From Phyto melanocephala (taxonomy: Eukaryota > Arthropoda > Insecta > Diptera > Rhinophoridae): a DNA stretch of 64,000 bases. The stretch covers positions 105,788,562-105,852,561 of the forward strand of contig OW799236.1 of NCBI GenBank assembly GCA_941918925.1, read 5' to 3'. Positions within the stretch are counted from its first letter, which is position 1, and each line of letters opens with the position of its first letter. Below, one piece after another: positions 1-11,329 of this stretch. A model generated the notes under the pieces. That model was not told the DNA's origin. It ran no database searches and saw only the letters and a program-made list of their open reading frames with translations. The position numbers and the translations under genes were made by a program.

Positions 1-1560
1 AAAAATTTTAGTTAAAATTTATTAGCATTGAAAGTTAAAACAATGATAAAAAAATTTTATGTGTTTTCAGAATGAAATTGGTTTGCAGTATCAGTTAAAG
101 ATTTTATAATCCTACGATGAACATATACAGTGAACCCAAAAAATTTAAGTACAAATTTTATTTGAGTACTATTACATATTATTAACATAGTTCCCCTAAT
201 GAAAACAGTTCTGTCTTTTCATGATTTTTCTTAATTTAATGTAACAATAAATATACAACAAAAATATATTGAAGTACAATTAATTTTTTGTTTTAAAAAT
301 ACAGACTTCTTTAGGTTTGTTATAATATGTTTGTTTAAAGAATGCTTTATATCGGTTTAACTAAAAAAAAAATTTTTTTGATGCAGTGTAAACGAGGCGA
401 TCGTAATGAATAAAACTTTGATTTTTTTTTTTATAAATAATGTCCGTCACACTTAAAATATTAAAAAAATATGTTTTAAATCCTCTTCGTAAAATTGAGA
501 AAAATGAGGTGAAAGCCTGAGAAAAAATTTTCAAACAAAGATGAATAACCCAGGCAGACGTGTTTCATACACTCTTTCTTTGTTACTTTGTCATCAAATT
601 TCGCATGTTTATCTCAAGTTTAAAAGCGGATTATACTACATTTTAAAGGTTTATCTCTAAAATTTTGAATAAAATTTGTAATTTATAAGGAAAGTTAGCG
701 GTTTATCGCTAAAATTGTAACTTAGTAGAAAACCTAGCTATTTTCTAACGATTTTGTAGTCGCATTTATCTGGATTTATTGAAAAAAAGTTCCCATCACT
801 GGTTATTTTTAAGAGCCAACTAGGAATCTCTGTTTTTGCATGACGACATGCATGTCATGTTATTCTTGTTATTTCATCTTTTTTTTTTTTTTTTTTTTTT
901 TTTTTGTGAATTAAAACTAAGTTATAAATTATTTAAAAAATGTATTTATATATATTTCTTTTTACTTGAATTTTAAGTTGTTGGAATTTCTATTACAATT
1001 TAGTGAAAAAAAAAATTTAATAATTTTGGAATTTGGTACAATTTTAATTGTCTAGTTGTTTTGCTTCAACATACACATGAACATTTTAATTCGTATTTTT
1101 GTGTTCTTTTTTTGCAAATTAATTGCTTTTAAAAAAGAATTTAAAATATTCAGAGAATATACATATTTAGCAACACTATTTCTTTAATTGCCTGCAATGG
1201 TGTGCATGGAAAAATGTATAAATGAAAAAAAAAATAAAAAATAAAGATAGAAAAAACAAAATTAAGAGTTAAGTGAAACATAAAAAATTAATTTTTTATA
1301 AAATTGTTTTATTAAATTTAAAGCTGGATACTTTAAATTCTCCGATAAATTTTCTATTTATACGAAAATTCTCTACTAATATAAGATTGTCAAGAAAACT
1401 GTTTCTATTCTCGCCTTCTGTGTTTCTAAGTTGTTACTTAAATCTTGGGCCTACTATAGATTTCACTTAGTTATTTAAGTCTAATTCTCTTTTATTTGAA
1501 TCAAAGTCCTAACGGAAGTGGCATTTACTTATCCAATATTGTCACTATCAAGTAGTTCAT
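1..1560. other. AT-rich non-coding stretch
   Basis: No gene is supported here. The sequence is AT-rich with homopolymer runs, the longest being a poly-T tract at about 880-905. The open frame at 1273-1470 is AT-rich with no recognisable motif and is treated as chance. Confidence 0.6.
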
Positions 1561-1563
1561 TTA

Positions 1564-1680
1564 GGGCCGTATTCATAAAAAATATTTCAGGTTTATTAAA
1601 GGCTTATTTGACAGATGTTGTAGAGAAATTTGTCAAATAAGCCTTCAACAAACCTAAAATATTTTTTATGAATACGGCCA
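1564..1680. repeat. 117-bp palindromic MITE, copy 1 (TTA target duplication)
   Basis: An almost complete inverted repeat starts GGGCCGTATTCATAAAAAAT and ends with the matching complement, so the whole element can fold into one long hairpin. It is flanked on both sides by TTA (1561-1563 and 1681-1683). Two more copies of the same length lie at 43503-43619 and 62345-62461. A 3-bp TTA duplication is typical of PIF/Harbinger-derived MITEs; that assignment is inference. Confidence 0.8.
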
Positions 1681-1774
1681 TTAATGTTTAATTTTTGACA
1701 AAAAAAAAAAAAAAATACATTTAAAAGTGAACTACAAATTTTTATTATCGGCTATAAAAACAATTTATGGCATT

Positions 1775-2420
1775 AACTGTTTGAAAATGTTGGCCACGAC
1801 CACGTCTGAGGTGGTCCATTGGAAGGTCCAATTTTTGTCGACTTGTTCGTTCATAGCAACTAGTAACTCGCGAATAACGTGAGCAATGTTGTCTTCCAAA
1901 GCGTCAATTGTAGCTGGATTATTCCTAAAGACCTCAACTTTACATATCTGCAGATAAAGTAGTTCAAAGGTTTGATATCGTACGATCTAGGAGTCCAATT
2001 TACTGTAGCAAAACAGTAAAAAATATATATTAAGTACTCACCATAATACGTCTATTGTTTCACGTGCCGTATGGCTCGTGGCACCGTCTTGTTGAAAATA
2101 CAGCTCACGGAGACAATGCTCTCGAATTTCAAGAAGCACAGAGTCCGTTAATATGGTGTAATAACCCTTACCATTTAAGTAGAATCAATTCGCCACTATC
2201 TTCGCATACATACATTCTCAGCTACAGCTGCTATATTCTCTTCACTCCGTGCCGGATGTGGTCTATCCGGTCGATTATAATCCACTATCTATCAATTATG
2301 CGCACCTCCAATTGAACGAAAAATATTTTTCACTGAACGCTATTTGAAGACGCTGTTGTGTTGTGAGTCTTTCCACAGCTTGATGACTTGCCAAACGATA
2401 CTGAACAAAAATGGCAAAGC
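1775..2420 (-). pseudogene. decayed Tc1/mariner-like transposase
   Basis: Reading the minus strand from about 2420 down to 1775, broken frames give three recognisable blocks in order. First come N-terminal helix-turn-helix-like pieces containing VERLTTQQRLQ and then RPDRPHPARSEENIAAV, the usual linker before the catalytic core. Next is YFQQDGATSHTARETI (about 2045-2100), which carries the second catalytic Asp. Last is a C-terminal part with WTPRSYDIKPLNYF, then after a frameshift a tail with ALEDNIAHVIRELL and a stop at about 1775. At least two frameshifts or stops and a deletion between N-terminus and core make it inactive. No clear terminal inverted repeats were found, so the ends are approximate. 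The + strand open frame at 2055-2315 is a shadow of this remnant. Confidence 0.7.
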
Positions 2421-2430
2421 AGTTTGATGT

Positions 2431-3187
2431 GAGTCTTGCGTGATCTATAAAAAAAAGACTTAAAAATCAAACCTCATGACGAATCAAACTATGTATAAAT
2501 TTGGTACTTGTTTTTAAATATTTTAAATCGACTTATTTTAACTTTAGATTTTTATGAAAGAAATAAATGGACACACAAACATTATAAATTACTTTTATTA
2601 AGCAACATTTTTTATGTGTATTTTTTTTTTTAAATCTATGTATAAAGTTAAACCACTTCTTTCTAAAGACAATACATATTTAAATTGATAGCAAATCACA
2701 CATACTTACTAATAGCTGTCAATAAAACGGTACGTTACATGCCTACTTTTTATTTAATGTAAAATGTTCAATGAAGTAAAAATATTTTTTTTTTTAATTT
2801 CACTTAATATTACATTATAAATAAATTATTATAAGACAGTTTAAAATAATAAATATTATTGGCGCCAATGTTAAATCAGAAAATTAACAAAGGCTTATTA
2901 CCCAGCAAACACTTAAATATGTACCCAGTAATTCAGCGAAAAATATGACTGTGCAATTTAATAATAATAAATATTTTAAAAGTTTCGTCAAATTGCTTGA
3001 GATCAATTTATTGGTAGCGAAATATTGATAGATATAAAAAACTAAAGTATAAAAAAAATTATTTTATGCTCAATAACAAGAACAATATGATAAATATTTA
3101 AATGAACTAAATATCAAATATTTACATTTGTATGCCAAAAATAGGAGTGCGATTAAAAAAATGTCAGTTTAAACTTTTATTTTATTT
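2431..3187. other. AT-rich non-coding stretch
   Basis: No gene, RNA or clear repeat boundary was seen in this interval. It contains several short poly-T and poly-A runs. Confidence 0.5.
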
Positions 3188-4315
3188 TATAGCCTTCACA
3201 GTGAGTGTAAGGGTGTAAGGGTAGGTTTGTCATTCCGTGTGAAATTTCTACAATATTAATTTCCGAACTCATAAAGTATATATTTTCTGAAAGCTTATGA
3301 ATAGGGGAGTCGATGAAGCATTTTACGTTTGTCCGTGTGTATGTTGAAATCAACTTCTTGGAGGCCCCCGACATCGCCATGACCCGTGTAAGGTATCAAA
3401 ATATCTGAAAAAAACAGATCGGTATTGGAAATCAGCATAATCGCTCCATTATTTTTGTGAGATATGAGCAAATAAACACGACTGCTTCTGTTTAATCGCT
3501 TATTTTTACCACTAAAATTAAAATTTTTTTGTTATAGACACGGTTGTTACTATTTATAGATTTGGTATGCCTCTGGAGGTACTCATAAAAAATGTTGAAC
3601 AAATTGGTCACTAATCGGCAAGTTATAGGCAAAAAATTTTTTTTTTAAGTATATTTTTTAAATATATCAAATTTTTTCAAACTCCTAAATAACACACTTA
3701 AGATACCAAATTATAAGGCATAATCTCGGAAATTATTTCTATGAAAAACTAACAGATCGGTTTGAAACCAGCTGAGATATATGCTCAAAAATACAACTGC
3801 TTTGGTGCTTTTCCTAAAACTGACAAACGGAAATTGAATTTTTCTAGTTTCTATACAACCGAGAGAGCCAATATGGGGATTAAATAAAAAGGCTTGAGTA
3901 TTAAAATATAGTTAGCTATATAAAGACAAAAATTCCAAGATGGCGTACTAGATTAAATGGCGAATATATGAGTCAAATATATAAAAGTTACGTCTTTGTC
4001 CCCTTTAACTCGTACAATATTGGTATCAAATAAAAGGGCTTGACCAGTATAATATAATTAACTACAAAAAAGTGTAAAATCAAAGATGGCGTCTGAATCA
4101 AAATGGCGGAGCAAATTTTTTTTCCTCAAATATATGGGTATATGTCTTGACTAGTAGAATACAGTTCAAAGATGGCGTCGGAAACAATAAAGAAAATGGC
4201 GTATTACACGAAATCTGAGATCTAGGCTTAGCTGCGATATGGTGTTTGTATCTATGTGCATGACGGTGAAGGCTATTGTCAGATTCGGCACGGCCGAATA
4301 TAGCATTCTTACTTG
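3188..4315 (+). mobile_element. HINE/DINE-1-like element, copy A (long variant)
   Basis: The left end, TATAGCCTTCACAGTG, and the right end, a hairpin ATTCGGCACGGCCGAAT followed by TATAGCATTCTTACTTG and a T-run, match the ends of the other copies. The 5' part carries the block TTTCCGA..CTCATAAAGTATATA.., then GAATAGGGGAGTCGAT and a GTCY-like stretch, a layout known from Drosophila INE-1/DINE-1. This copy is about 1.13 kb instead of 0.75 kb. Its interior holds repeated segments (3880-4150) with the words TCAAATAAAAGGGCTTGA and AAGATGGCG, absent from the other copies. The minus-strand open frames inside are not genes. Confidence 0.75.
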
Positions 4316-5796
4316 TTTTAAATTTTAACTTCTCTCTTACATGATTAATCAAAATCTTTCCTTCAAAATTATTTTTTTGACAAAACATATTTTTTTTAAA
4401 TATATTTTTTCAAGTTTTTTTTAAATGGCAGAAATATTTGAAAAATTAAATATCAATTAAAAAAAATAATTTAAATAAATTAAAAATAAAATTCAAATTT
4501 AAAAATAATTAAAAAGTCAGTTAATAGAATATGGACTTTTTGCAATAATTTGCAAATGTGGAAAGTGGTATTTCAAAATTTTACCGATTTTGTTTTTAAC
4601 AGAATCCCCTCCTCTTTACGGTTTCGCTTAACAATACAATTTTTAAATATGTAAATTAAACCTTGTATTGGAAGACTCTAAAGTCAAGTTTGCTACCACC
4701 CCTTAATCTTTTTTACTTTCAAAGTACACATGTCCTTAATGTTCCATCTCTTTTTTAAACAGTGCTGTAAACTATACGTTGAAATGTTTCTTGAACTCAG
4801 GCAAACTGTGAAAAGCATTTGAAAAATCTCACTTAAACTCATCGATGATAATTGCCGACAAGTGCCAAATGATCGGGTATAAACACTAAACACAATCAAA
4901 TAAGAATGATCAAAAATATGAGCACGAATGACAATGTGTTCATAAACATGAAGACGGGAACATAAATGACCGTTTAGATTGGTTTAAACAAAGTTCGGAC
5001 ATTTTGAAATACTTCATGTGAAAAAAAAAACAAACTGGCTAAAAAGATAACAAAAACCCTAATGTAAAACGCTATACGACTTAAAATTTTGTGTTCAAAC
5101 AAGGCCTTGTATTCATAAATACTTAAACAATTTCATTGCACACCAAGCACGATTTTTTTTGATTAAAACTTTAACAAAAATTTACTTACTAATGTTAAAC
5201 TTCGATCAAGCAAGCTTGTGTTCGATGTTGGATATTTATTCATGGACACCAGAGCATGATTATTGAATAAGATTATTTTTGCAGTTCTTTGCTATTAATA
5301 CATCCTTTTGACACAATAAAATGCTTAATGTTGATGAAACCCTAATATTGAAATACCGGAATCAGTAGAATATTTTATTTCTGGTTTGATTAGAACAAAT
5401 TTACATATAAATTCGATTTTTTCTCTCTTAAGTTTTAATCAGTTTTTTATTTTGTATCAATTGACTCATCCCGACATTTTTTGCACAAAATTAAAAAAAC
5501 GAAGCAATATTTATTTTAGGTGAATCATTTCAACGTTTAATCATTAGATTAAAAAATGTATGTATATATAAACTACGATAACAACAATAAAGTATGTATA
5601 TATGTATGTACATACATATAAAAATTTGCATCACAATAGTATTGCTCTTGCAATTTTAAAGAAAACAATTGACAACACTTGAACTGCACATTTAATCTAA
5701 GATGACTGGCTCCTTTCAGTTTCATTCTTAACTTAAGCCATAAAATTCTATTTATAAAAAAAATATTTTAATCAATATTCTTTCTAAATATAATTA
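4316..5796. other. AT-rich non-coding stretch
   Basis: No gene or family-specific repeat is supported. There are short ATGTATAT-type runs at about 5558-5625. The minus-strand frame at 4693-4899 shows no recognisable motif. Confidence 0.5.
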
Positions 5797-6087
5797 GCCA
5801 ATTCAAAGTAGAATCTCATATTGCAGTACGTCGTATATATCGATGCCTTGCTTCCTCAACCTCGTATCTTAAAAAATAAAAGAGGGAAAAAAACGGTTCA
5901 TCTTTTTATACTTCGGTGTTTGGTTAAAAGTTTAAATGCAATTATTAAGGAATTGATTGTATTTATGTATATTAGTAGTAATAATATACTAATCTTTTTT
6001 AGTTAAAGTATAAAACAATCGTTTGATATGAATACGTCAAAACCGTATTTTTTAAGATGCGAGATTGAGAAGGCAAGGATATGTGTG

Positions 6088-6702
6088 TTTAAAAAAAAAA
6101 TAAAAAAAAAAATAATTAAAAACATAAAAATTAAGAAATAAAAATATAAAAAAATAGAAATAACAAATAAAAAAATAGAAATAAAAAATAAAAATAAAAA
6201 ATAAAAATAAGAAATAAAAAATAAAAACAAATAAAAAAAAATAAAAAAAAAATAATAAAACTATAAATAATATATAAAATAAAAAATAAAATAACTTTTT
6301 TTAGGCTCAGCTGGGATTCGATGCCACGTTTACTCTAACCAGTATGTCACGTTTGTATGTATGTTGTTGTGGTTGCGAAAAAAACGAGGTTGTCGTGGTT
6401 TTTTCCTTTTATCTCAGTTGTTTATGTACCGATGTTTCGGATTTTCAATACCGATCTGCTCCCGAATATTTTCAATATTTTAATATGTCATGCGGGTCCA
6501 GGCGATATCGGGGGACTTTAAGAAGTTGATTTCAACATACACACGGACAGACTGACAGAGCCTAATCGACTCCCCTATTCATAAGCTCTCAGAAAATATA
6601 TACTTTATAGGGTCGGAAATGAAAATTGTAGAAATTTCACACGGAATGACAAATCTATATTCATAAGTATATACCCTTTTACACTGTGTGAAGGGTATAA
6701 TA
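6088..6702 (-). mobile_element. HINE/DINE-1-like element, copy B (3'-truncated)
   Basis: The right part carries the family signature GGGATTCGATGCCACGTTTA, the TATGTATGTTGTTG tract, ACACGGACAGAC, CATAAGCTCTCAGAAAATAT and the end CACTGTGTGAAGGGTATAATA. The left part is a 200-bp AAAAT-rich tract (6088-6297). The usual hairpin end (CGGCCGTGCCG) is missing, so the copy is truncated on that side. The frames at 6003-6230 and 6344-6529 are products of low complexity and of the repeat. Confidence 0.75.
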
Positions 6703-6948
6703 AGCAGTTGTGTAATAAAAAGTTCACAATTAACTATGTATTGTTTTTTTAATCACTTTTGTGGGGAATCTAAGAAATGCATTGTTTATACAAATTTAAA
6801 TAAATTTAAAAAAAATAAAAATTTTTAGTTCAGAAATATTGTATAACTAGCCTTTTTTGATGAGATTTTTTTTGTGGCAACACTGTACTTGATAAAAGAA
6901 ATAAGAAAATTAAATAATTTCTCTCTGAGAGGAATTATGGATGACAAT

Positions 6949-7556
6949 CAGTGTTGCCACGACCAAAAAAAATTTACAACCAAAATTACTTCAAAAAGTA
7001 ACCAAATAAAAAAAAAGTAACCAAATTTAAACATATTTGATTTATTTTAAATTTGATTTGCATTTTAATATAAAAAATATTTGTACTTTACGAATGAATT
7101 ATGAACTTAAAATAAACCAAAAATTCAAGTCTTACGTATCAAGTAACATAAAAAAACTTAAAGGTAATTTTATTACAAATAACGACAAATAAATAAAAAG
7201 CTTTTTTTTCAGAAAAAAATTTTATTTATTTTAAATTTTAATACAATATAAAAATATTTGTACTTGTACTTGTTTTTTAAAACAAGTCTTGTATTTTTTC
7301 GTACTCCAGAGTTGATAATTTGCTAAAGGAAATAGGGTTTCAAGTGCTAACAATGTTGTCTAAACATTGTCACTTAAATTAGAACATTGCAATGTTAAAC
7401 GTACATATAAGAACATGATTTATAAATAAAACATATTAAAAACTACTGAATTTTGGGCTTTAAAAATGTAACCAAAAAGGAAAAAAAATACACATCTACA
7501 CATTGGCAAAAAAAATGACCAATTTTGGTTATAAATAACCAAAAACGGCAACGCTG
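6949..7556. mobile_element. non-autonomous hAT element, 608 bp
   Basis: The element starts CAGTGTTGCCACGACC and ends GGCAACGCTG, giving 10-bp imperfect terminal inverted repeats CAGYGTTGCC. It is flanked by a perfect 8-bp direct repeat ATGACAAT at 6941-6948 and 7557-7564. An 8-bp duplication plus CAG-type ends is diagnostic of the hAT superfamily. The interior has no open frame but contains many copies of ACCAAA/TAACCAAA near both ends, which could be subterminal transposase-binding repeats (inference). Confidence 0.85.
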
Positions 7557-7723
7557 ATGACAATATCAAATACGCATTTTCTAAAACATACCCAATGCGA
7601 ACATATAGTCATATTATTTATTTTCTTTTTGTTAAAATTACTAACAACAACTTTACACATGCATATAATAATATGAAAGAGAGCATTGATAGCACTGCCA
7701 TATGCAACTACTTTGAATTGGTC

Positions 7724-8464
7724 TAATATTTCACAATTTCTTATGAATGATTTTGTATTAATCTACTTGTTTACTATTCTGATTGAATTAGTTGTTGTTT
7801 ACACTTCTTTTGCAACCTTTTTTCACCGACATTTTTTAACAAGATAACGCGTTTATATAGTAAGTAGAGACATTTAAATTCATTTCATCGTAGAAACTTC
7901 TTTGAATGGTGAGCAACATGATGAACAAAGTCTAAATAATTTTAGGTACAAAGTTCGTTTGGTATTAAGAAATAAAGAAGATGTTTCAAATTGAGTTTGG
8001 AAACGTGAAAAATAAAAAATAAATACACAATTTAAATATTGAATATTTTATAAAAACAAAGTAACAAAGTAAGGTCTTGATTGGCTTTCACTCAATATTT
8101 GTTTGATATCAATAACTTAAGTCTATCTTAACTGCTTCCAATCGTAATCATTTGCTCTAAAGGCAATAATTCAGGAAAATGCATATTTTGTTTGGTATGA
8201 AATAAAAACTTCAGTTTCTGATATTTTTGAAGAACTTCAAAGAGAAGAATGCATAAGGAATTTTAATGCCTTCTGTAATTAATTTCTCAAATGTTTTATA
8301 GAAATAAATAATTTATTGATAATTTAATAAAATTATAGAAGTATTTTGTACAAGTATTTAAAGTATTTTTTTAAGCCTCAAAAAATTATCATTTTTATAA
8401 TAAAAAAAATTTTTTTTGAGAAATTCAATCAATAAATTATAAATAAAGAAAATTTTAAACGGTA
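7724..8464. other. AT-rich non-coding stretch
   Basis: No gene or recognisable repeat was identified between the MITE and the mariner-like element. Confidence 0.5.
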
Positions 8465-8466
8465 TA

Positions 8467-9025
8467 AAGGGTCCGCCATCTAATGTTTTTTTTTCAACTA
8501 GTGTTTATTTCGTGAATGGTAACACTTAGCTCATGTCTAATTTGACAGATAATTAGTTTTATCCTTCCGCTGAACGAATAAGGTTGTGTGTACGCTTGAA
8601 CAACGCTGGGAAATATTGCGACATTACTTTGGCCGATTTTGCCAAAAAAAAAATCATCTTTTCAGATGAAGCTCATTTCGATCTTGGCGGGTATGTAAAC
8701 AAGCAAAATTGTCGCATTTGGGGCACAGAAAACCCGCACGCATACATTGAAAAGCCGATACACCCAAATCGAGTCACTGTTTGGTGCGGATTTGGGTCCA
8801 GAGGCATAATTGGGCCATTTTTCTTCGAAAATGAGCAAGGAGTGGCCGTAGTCAATGGCGATTGTTATCGGGCCTTGTTGAACGAATTTTTGTTCACAAA
8901 AATTTAAGATGAGGATAATGGCAACATTTGTTTTAACAGGACGGCGCTACGTGCTACACAGCCGAAGCTACACTTATTTTTTTAAATAGCATTTTCAAAA
9001 AAAAAAAGTTATTTGGCGGACCCTT
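8467..9025 (+). mobile_element. internally deleted Tc1/mariner-like element, 559 bp
   Basis: Terminal inverted repeats begin AAGGGTCCGCCA on the left and end TGGCGGACCCTT on the right. Each is flanked by the TA dinucleotide (8465-8466 and 9026-9027) expected as the target duplication of this superfamily. The inside holds a fragment of transposase (8584-8985). At 559 bp it is less than half the ~1.3 kb of an autonomous element, so it can only move if supplied with transposase in trans. Confidence 0.85.
8584..8985 (+). pseudogene. Tc1/mariner-like transposase, catalytic core fragment
   Basis: The open frame 8584-8907 encodes the start of the DDE catalytic domain. FSDEAHFDLGGYVNKQN carries the first catalytic Asp, followed by RVTVWCGFGSRGIIGPFFFE and NGDCYRALLNEF. 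After the stop at 8907 another frame continues with DGATCYTAEATL (about 8940-8976), the second catalytic Asp block, so a stop and a frameshift separate them. The N-terminal DNA-binding region and the third catalytic acidic residue are both missing. The family assignment rests on the order and spacing of these motifs. The minus-strand frame 8673-8855 is a shadow. Confidence 0.8.
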
Positions 9026-9027
9026 TA

Positions 9028-9531
9028 GAAAATTTTAAGTATTTTCAAAATATTTTATTATTTATTATTTTTATAAGTAGAAAATGTATTAAAAATTTCT
9101 TCTAAATAGAGAATTGCTAAAAATCTTTAAAAAGTCCGTATTGAATTATAATTTTTTTTTTAACATCAGCATTCAATATTTAAGAAACTGTATGATCAAT
9201 ATGTTTTGTCAGCATTGGGGTGCTCCTAAGACGCTTCATTTGTTGATAAGATATTTGAAAACAAGAACGAAATGACAAAAAGAGAAAAAAATCATTTAAA
9301 ATACGAATTTTGTATGCTACTCAAGGATCACTGCCAAATCAGCGTTGTCAATAAGCATCAAAACCGAGAAAAGAACACGCAATTTTTCAAAAAGGTATTA
9401 AGTATAAAATGTTTTTTGTTTTTATTTCATAAATTTATAAATTTTCATATACAAATATAATTTGTTCCCCTCGTTCCTATTAGGAGCATTCAAATAAATT
9501 TTCATTAATTTTTATTTAAAATAAAACAATG
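9028..9531. other. AT-rich non-coding stretch
   Basis: No gene is supported. The frame at 9272-9460 encodes a Lys-rich, low-complexity peptide without recognisable features. Confidence 0.45.
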
Positions 9532-9752
9532 GACCATATTGGTCTCCTAGTGTGGGTGGAGTGTCTCCTGCTTCCTGCAGAACATATTTTAATTGCCAGT
9601 TACCCTCTGTATTATCTTATTCTACAACTGGCAACGACCATATTGGTGTCCGAGTGTAGGTATTGGAAGTGTATCTTGCTTCCTGCAAAACAAATTTTAA
9701 TTGTCAGTTACCATCTTTATTCTTTTTTTTTATTCTACAACTGGCAACGAAA
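9532..9752. repeat. tandem duplication of a ~105-110-bp unit
   Basis: Two direct copies abut: GACCATATTGGTCTCCTAGT to CTACAACTGGCAAC (9532-9638), then GACCATATTGGTGTCCGAGT to CTACAACTGGCAAC (9639-9752). They differ by scattered substitutions and by an extended T-run in the second copy, so the duplication is not new. The open frame running through both (9529-9774) is regarded as non-coding. Confidence 0.75.
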
Positions 9753-11329
9753 CTTAGGTTCGGTTGCAATTTAAAATTATAAATTATGATGCTATCACTG
9801 TAAAAATTTACTTCATCAGGGTGTCAATTGTCGTTCTGTGATATTGTAAAATGATTACTTATTGCATACTAATTTCTTTTAATGCCACTACATACAAACT
9901 GAAAATTGCATTAAATATGTCTATGTAATTTACACATGAGAGTGTAAAACTCAGCCCTAAGTTAATTTATTGAATCTGAAATAGTGTTTTAAAATTCTAA
10001 TTAATAATATAAAATATATAATCCGCTCATAACTATTTTATTTAAATTGTTGCTGGTTAAATTCAATAATCTAACAATAAAATAAAACACAAAAAAGCAC
10101 TAAAAACTGTGCTAAAAACAGCGAGTTTACAAAGCTGGTCCACACTTTCTGAAACTCGCTAAATGGCAAGTTTAAATCTGGGAACTTGTGCGCCATTTTA
10201 TTTGCATTTGGCATTCGATAGCGTGCGAAATAAGATACATTTTACCGAAATTTCTATAAGAAAATCGCAAAAAACTCAATTCAACACGTTCTAGTATAAA
10301 TTTTAAAGCTATCGAATGTCGCAATTTGGCGCCACAACTAATAATCATTAACTTAAATATAATTTTTTAAGCGAGATTTTCCAGCACGTTTAAATTAAAC
10401 CATTTTTATTATTTCTATAGCAGACATTTCTCTCAGCCTATTTCACTCTCTCTCTCTCTCTCTCTCTCGCTCTCTTTTAATATTAATAGATTTATTTTAA
10501 TAATTTATTAGGTATATGTGATTGCAACATTTTATTTATTTTTATTCGCTGATCATCGGTTCCTATAAATAATTTATCATATTGAATTAGCTTTTTCTTT
10601 ACCGCATTTATTTTTGTTGATTCTTCTCTAATCTATTCTATTTTTCACGTTTCTTAACAACATTTTTTCTAATTGCATATGTGTTTTGCTGTCATTGTTG
10701 TCTTCTATTCCGAATTAAGATGTATTTCTGATAAAAAAAAATAAATTGTTAAAATAGTGACTATTTGGCGCCAGTTAGTGATTTTCATATTTTTTTTCTA
10801 TGATTACCAGCATTTATTTCTTTTTCTAATGACGTGTGTGGTGTATGTGGCGCTAAAAAAAGGTTGTTTTCAAAAGATTTTATAAAAGAAAATTATGATG
10901 GAGGAGAAGAATGGGAAAAGAAAAAGGCTAGATTAGAAATAGTAGACTAAAATAAGAGATAAAGTATAATTATTTTTTTTTTAGTTTAGATTTTAAAACG
11001 AAAGTAAAATAATTATTGTATGATAAGGCCAGTTTTTTTTTTAATTTTAATATACGTAAGTACTTACATACACATAAACATAAACATAAAAAAAATCTAT
11101 TTTTAACAATTTAGAAAAAAGTGTTTTTATTAACAAATTTGTACACATGTAGTTGAATGTCATTGTTTTACACACATACACATGTACTACCATTTGTTTG
11201 TTTAATTTAATTTTTTCTAGTGGTAATGGTAAATAGTACGTACTACTTACTAAGAGTAAACTCAAATCCATATTTAAAGTGTTGGTACTTTTTTTTTACA
11301 AACCAATCACAGTTTTGTTGGTTTGTTTT
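9753..11329. other. non-coding stretch with a CT tract and a small inverted repeat
   Basis: No gene is supported. A (CT)n tract lies at about 10446-10475. An inverted repeat, GGCATTCGATAGC near 10208 and GCTATCGAATGTC near 10309, could be a small MITE. The minus frame at 11047-11271 is AT-rich chance coding. Confidence 0.5.

Larger units (their letters stand above)
5797..7723. repeat. MITE with CCAATTCAAAGTRG ends, copy 1, interrupted by two insertions
   Basis: The left end GCCAATTCAAAGTAGAATCT and the right end, which reads ACTACTTTGAATTGG, form terminal inverted repeats. They match the shorter copy at 37293-37675. Interior blocks are also shared: CTCTCTGAGAG near 6920 and 37495, and AATTACTAACA plus CATGCATA-AATATGAAA before the right end. 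This copy is long because a HINE (about 6088-6702) and a hAT element (6949-7556) inserted into it. Confidence 0.7.

Noticed and set aside
6003..6230. Phe/Ile-rich membrane protein frame (also 58291-58596)
   Set aside because: Translation of A/T-rich simple sequence inside HINE copies.
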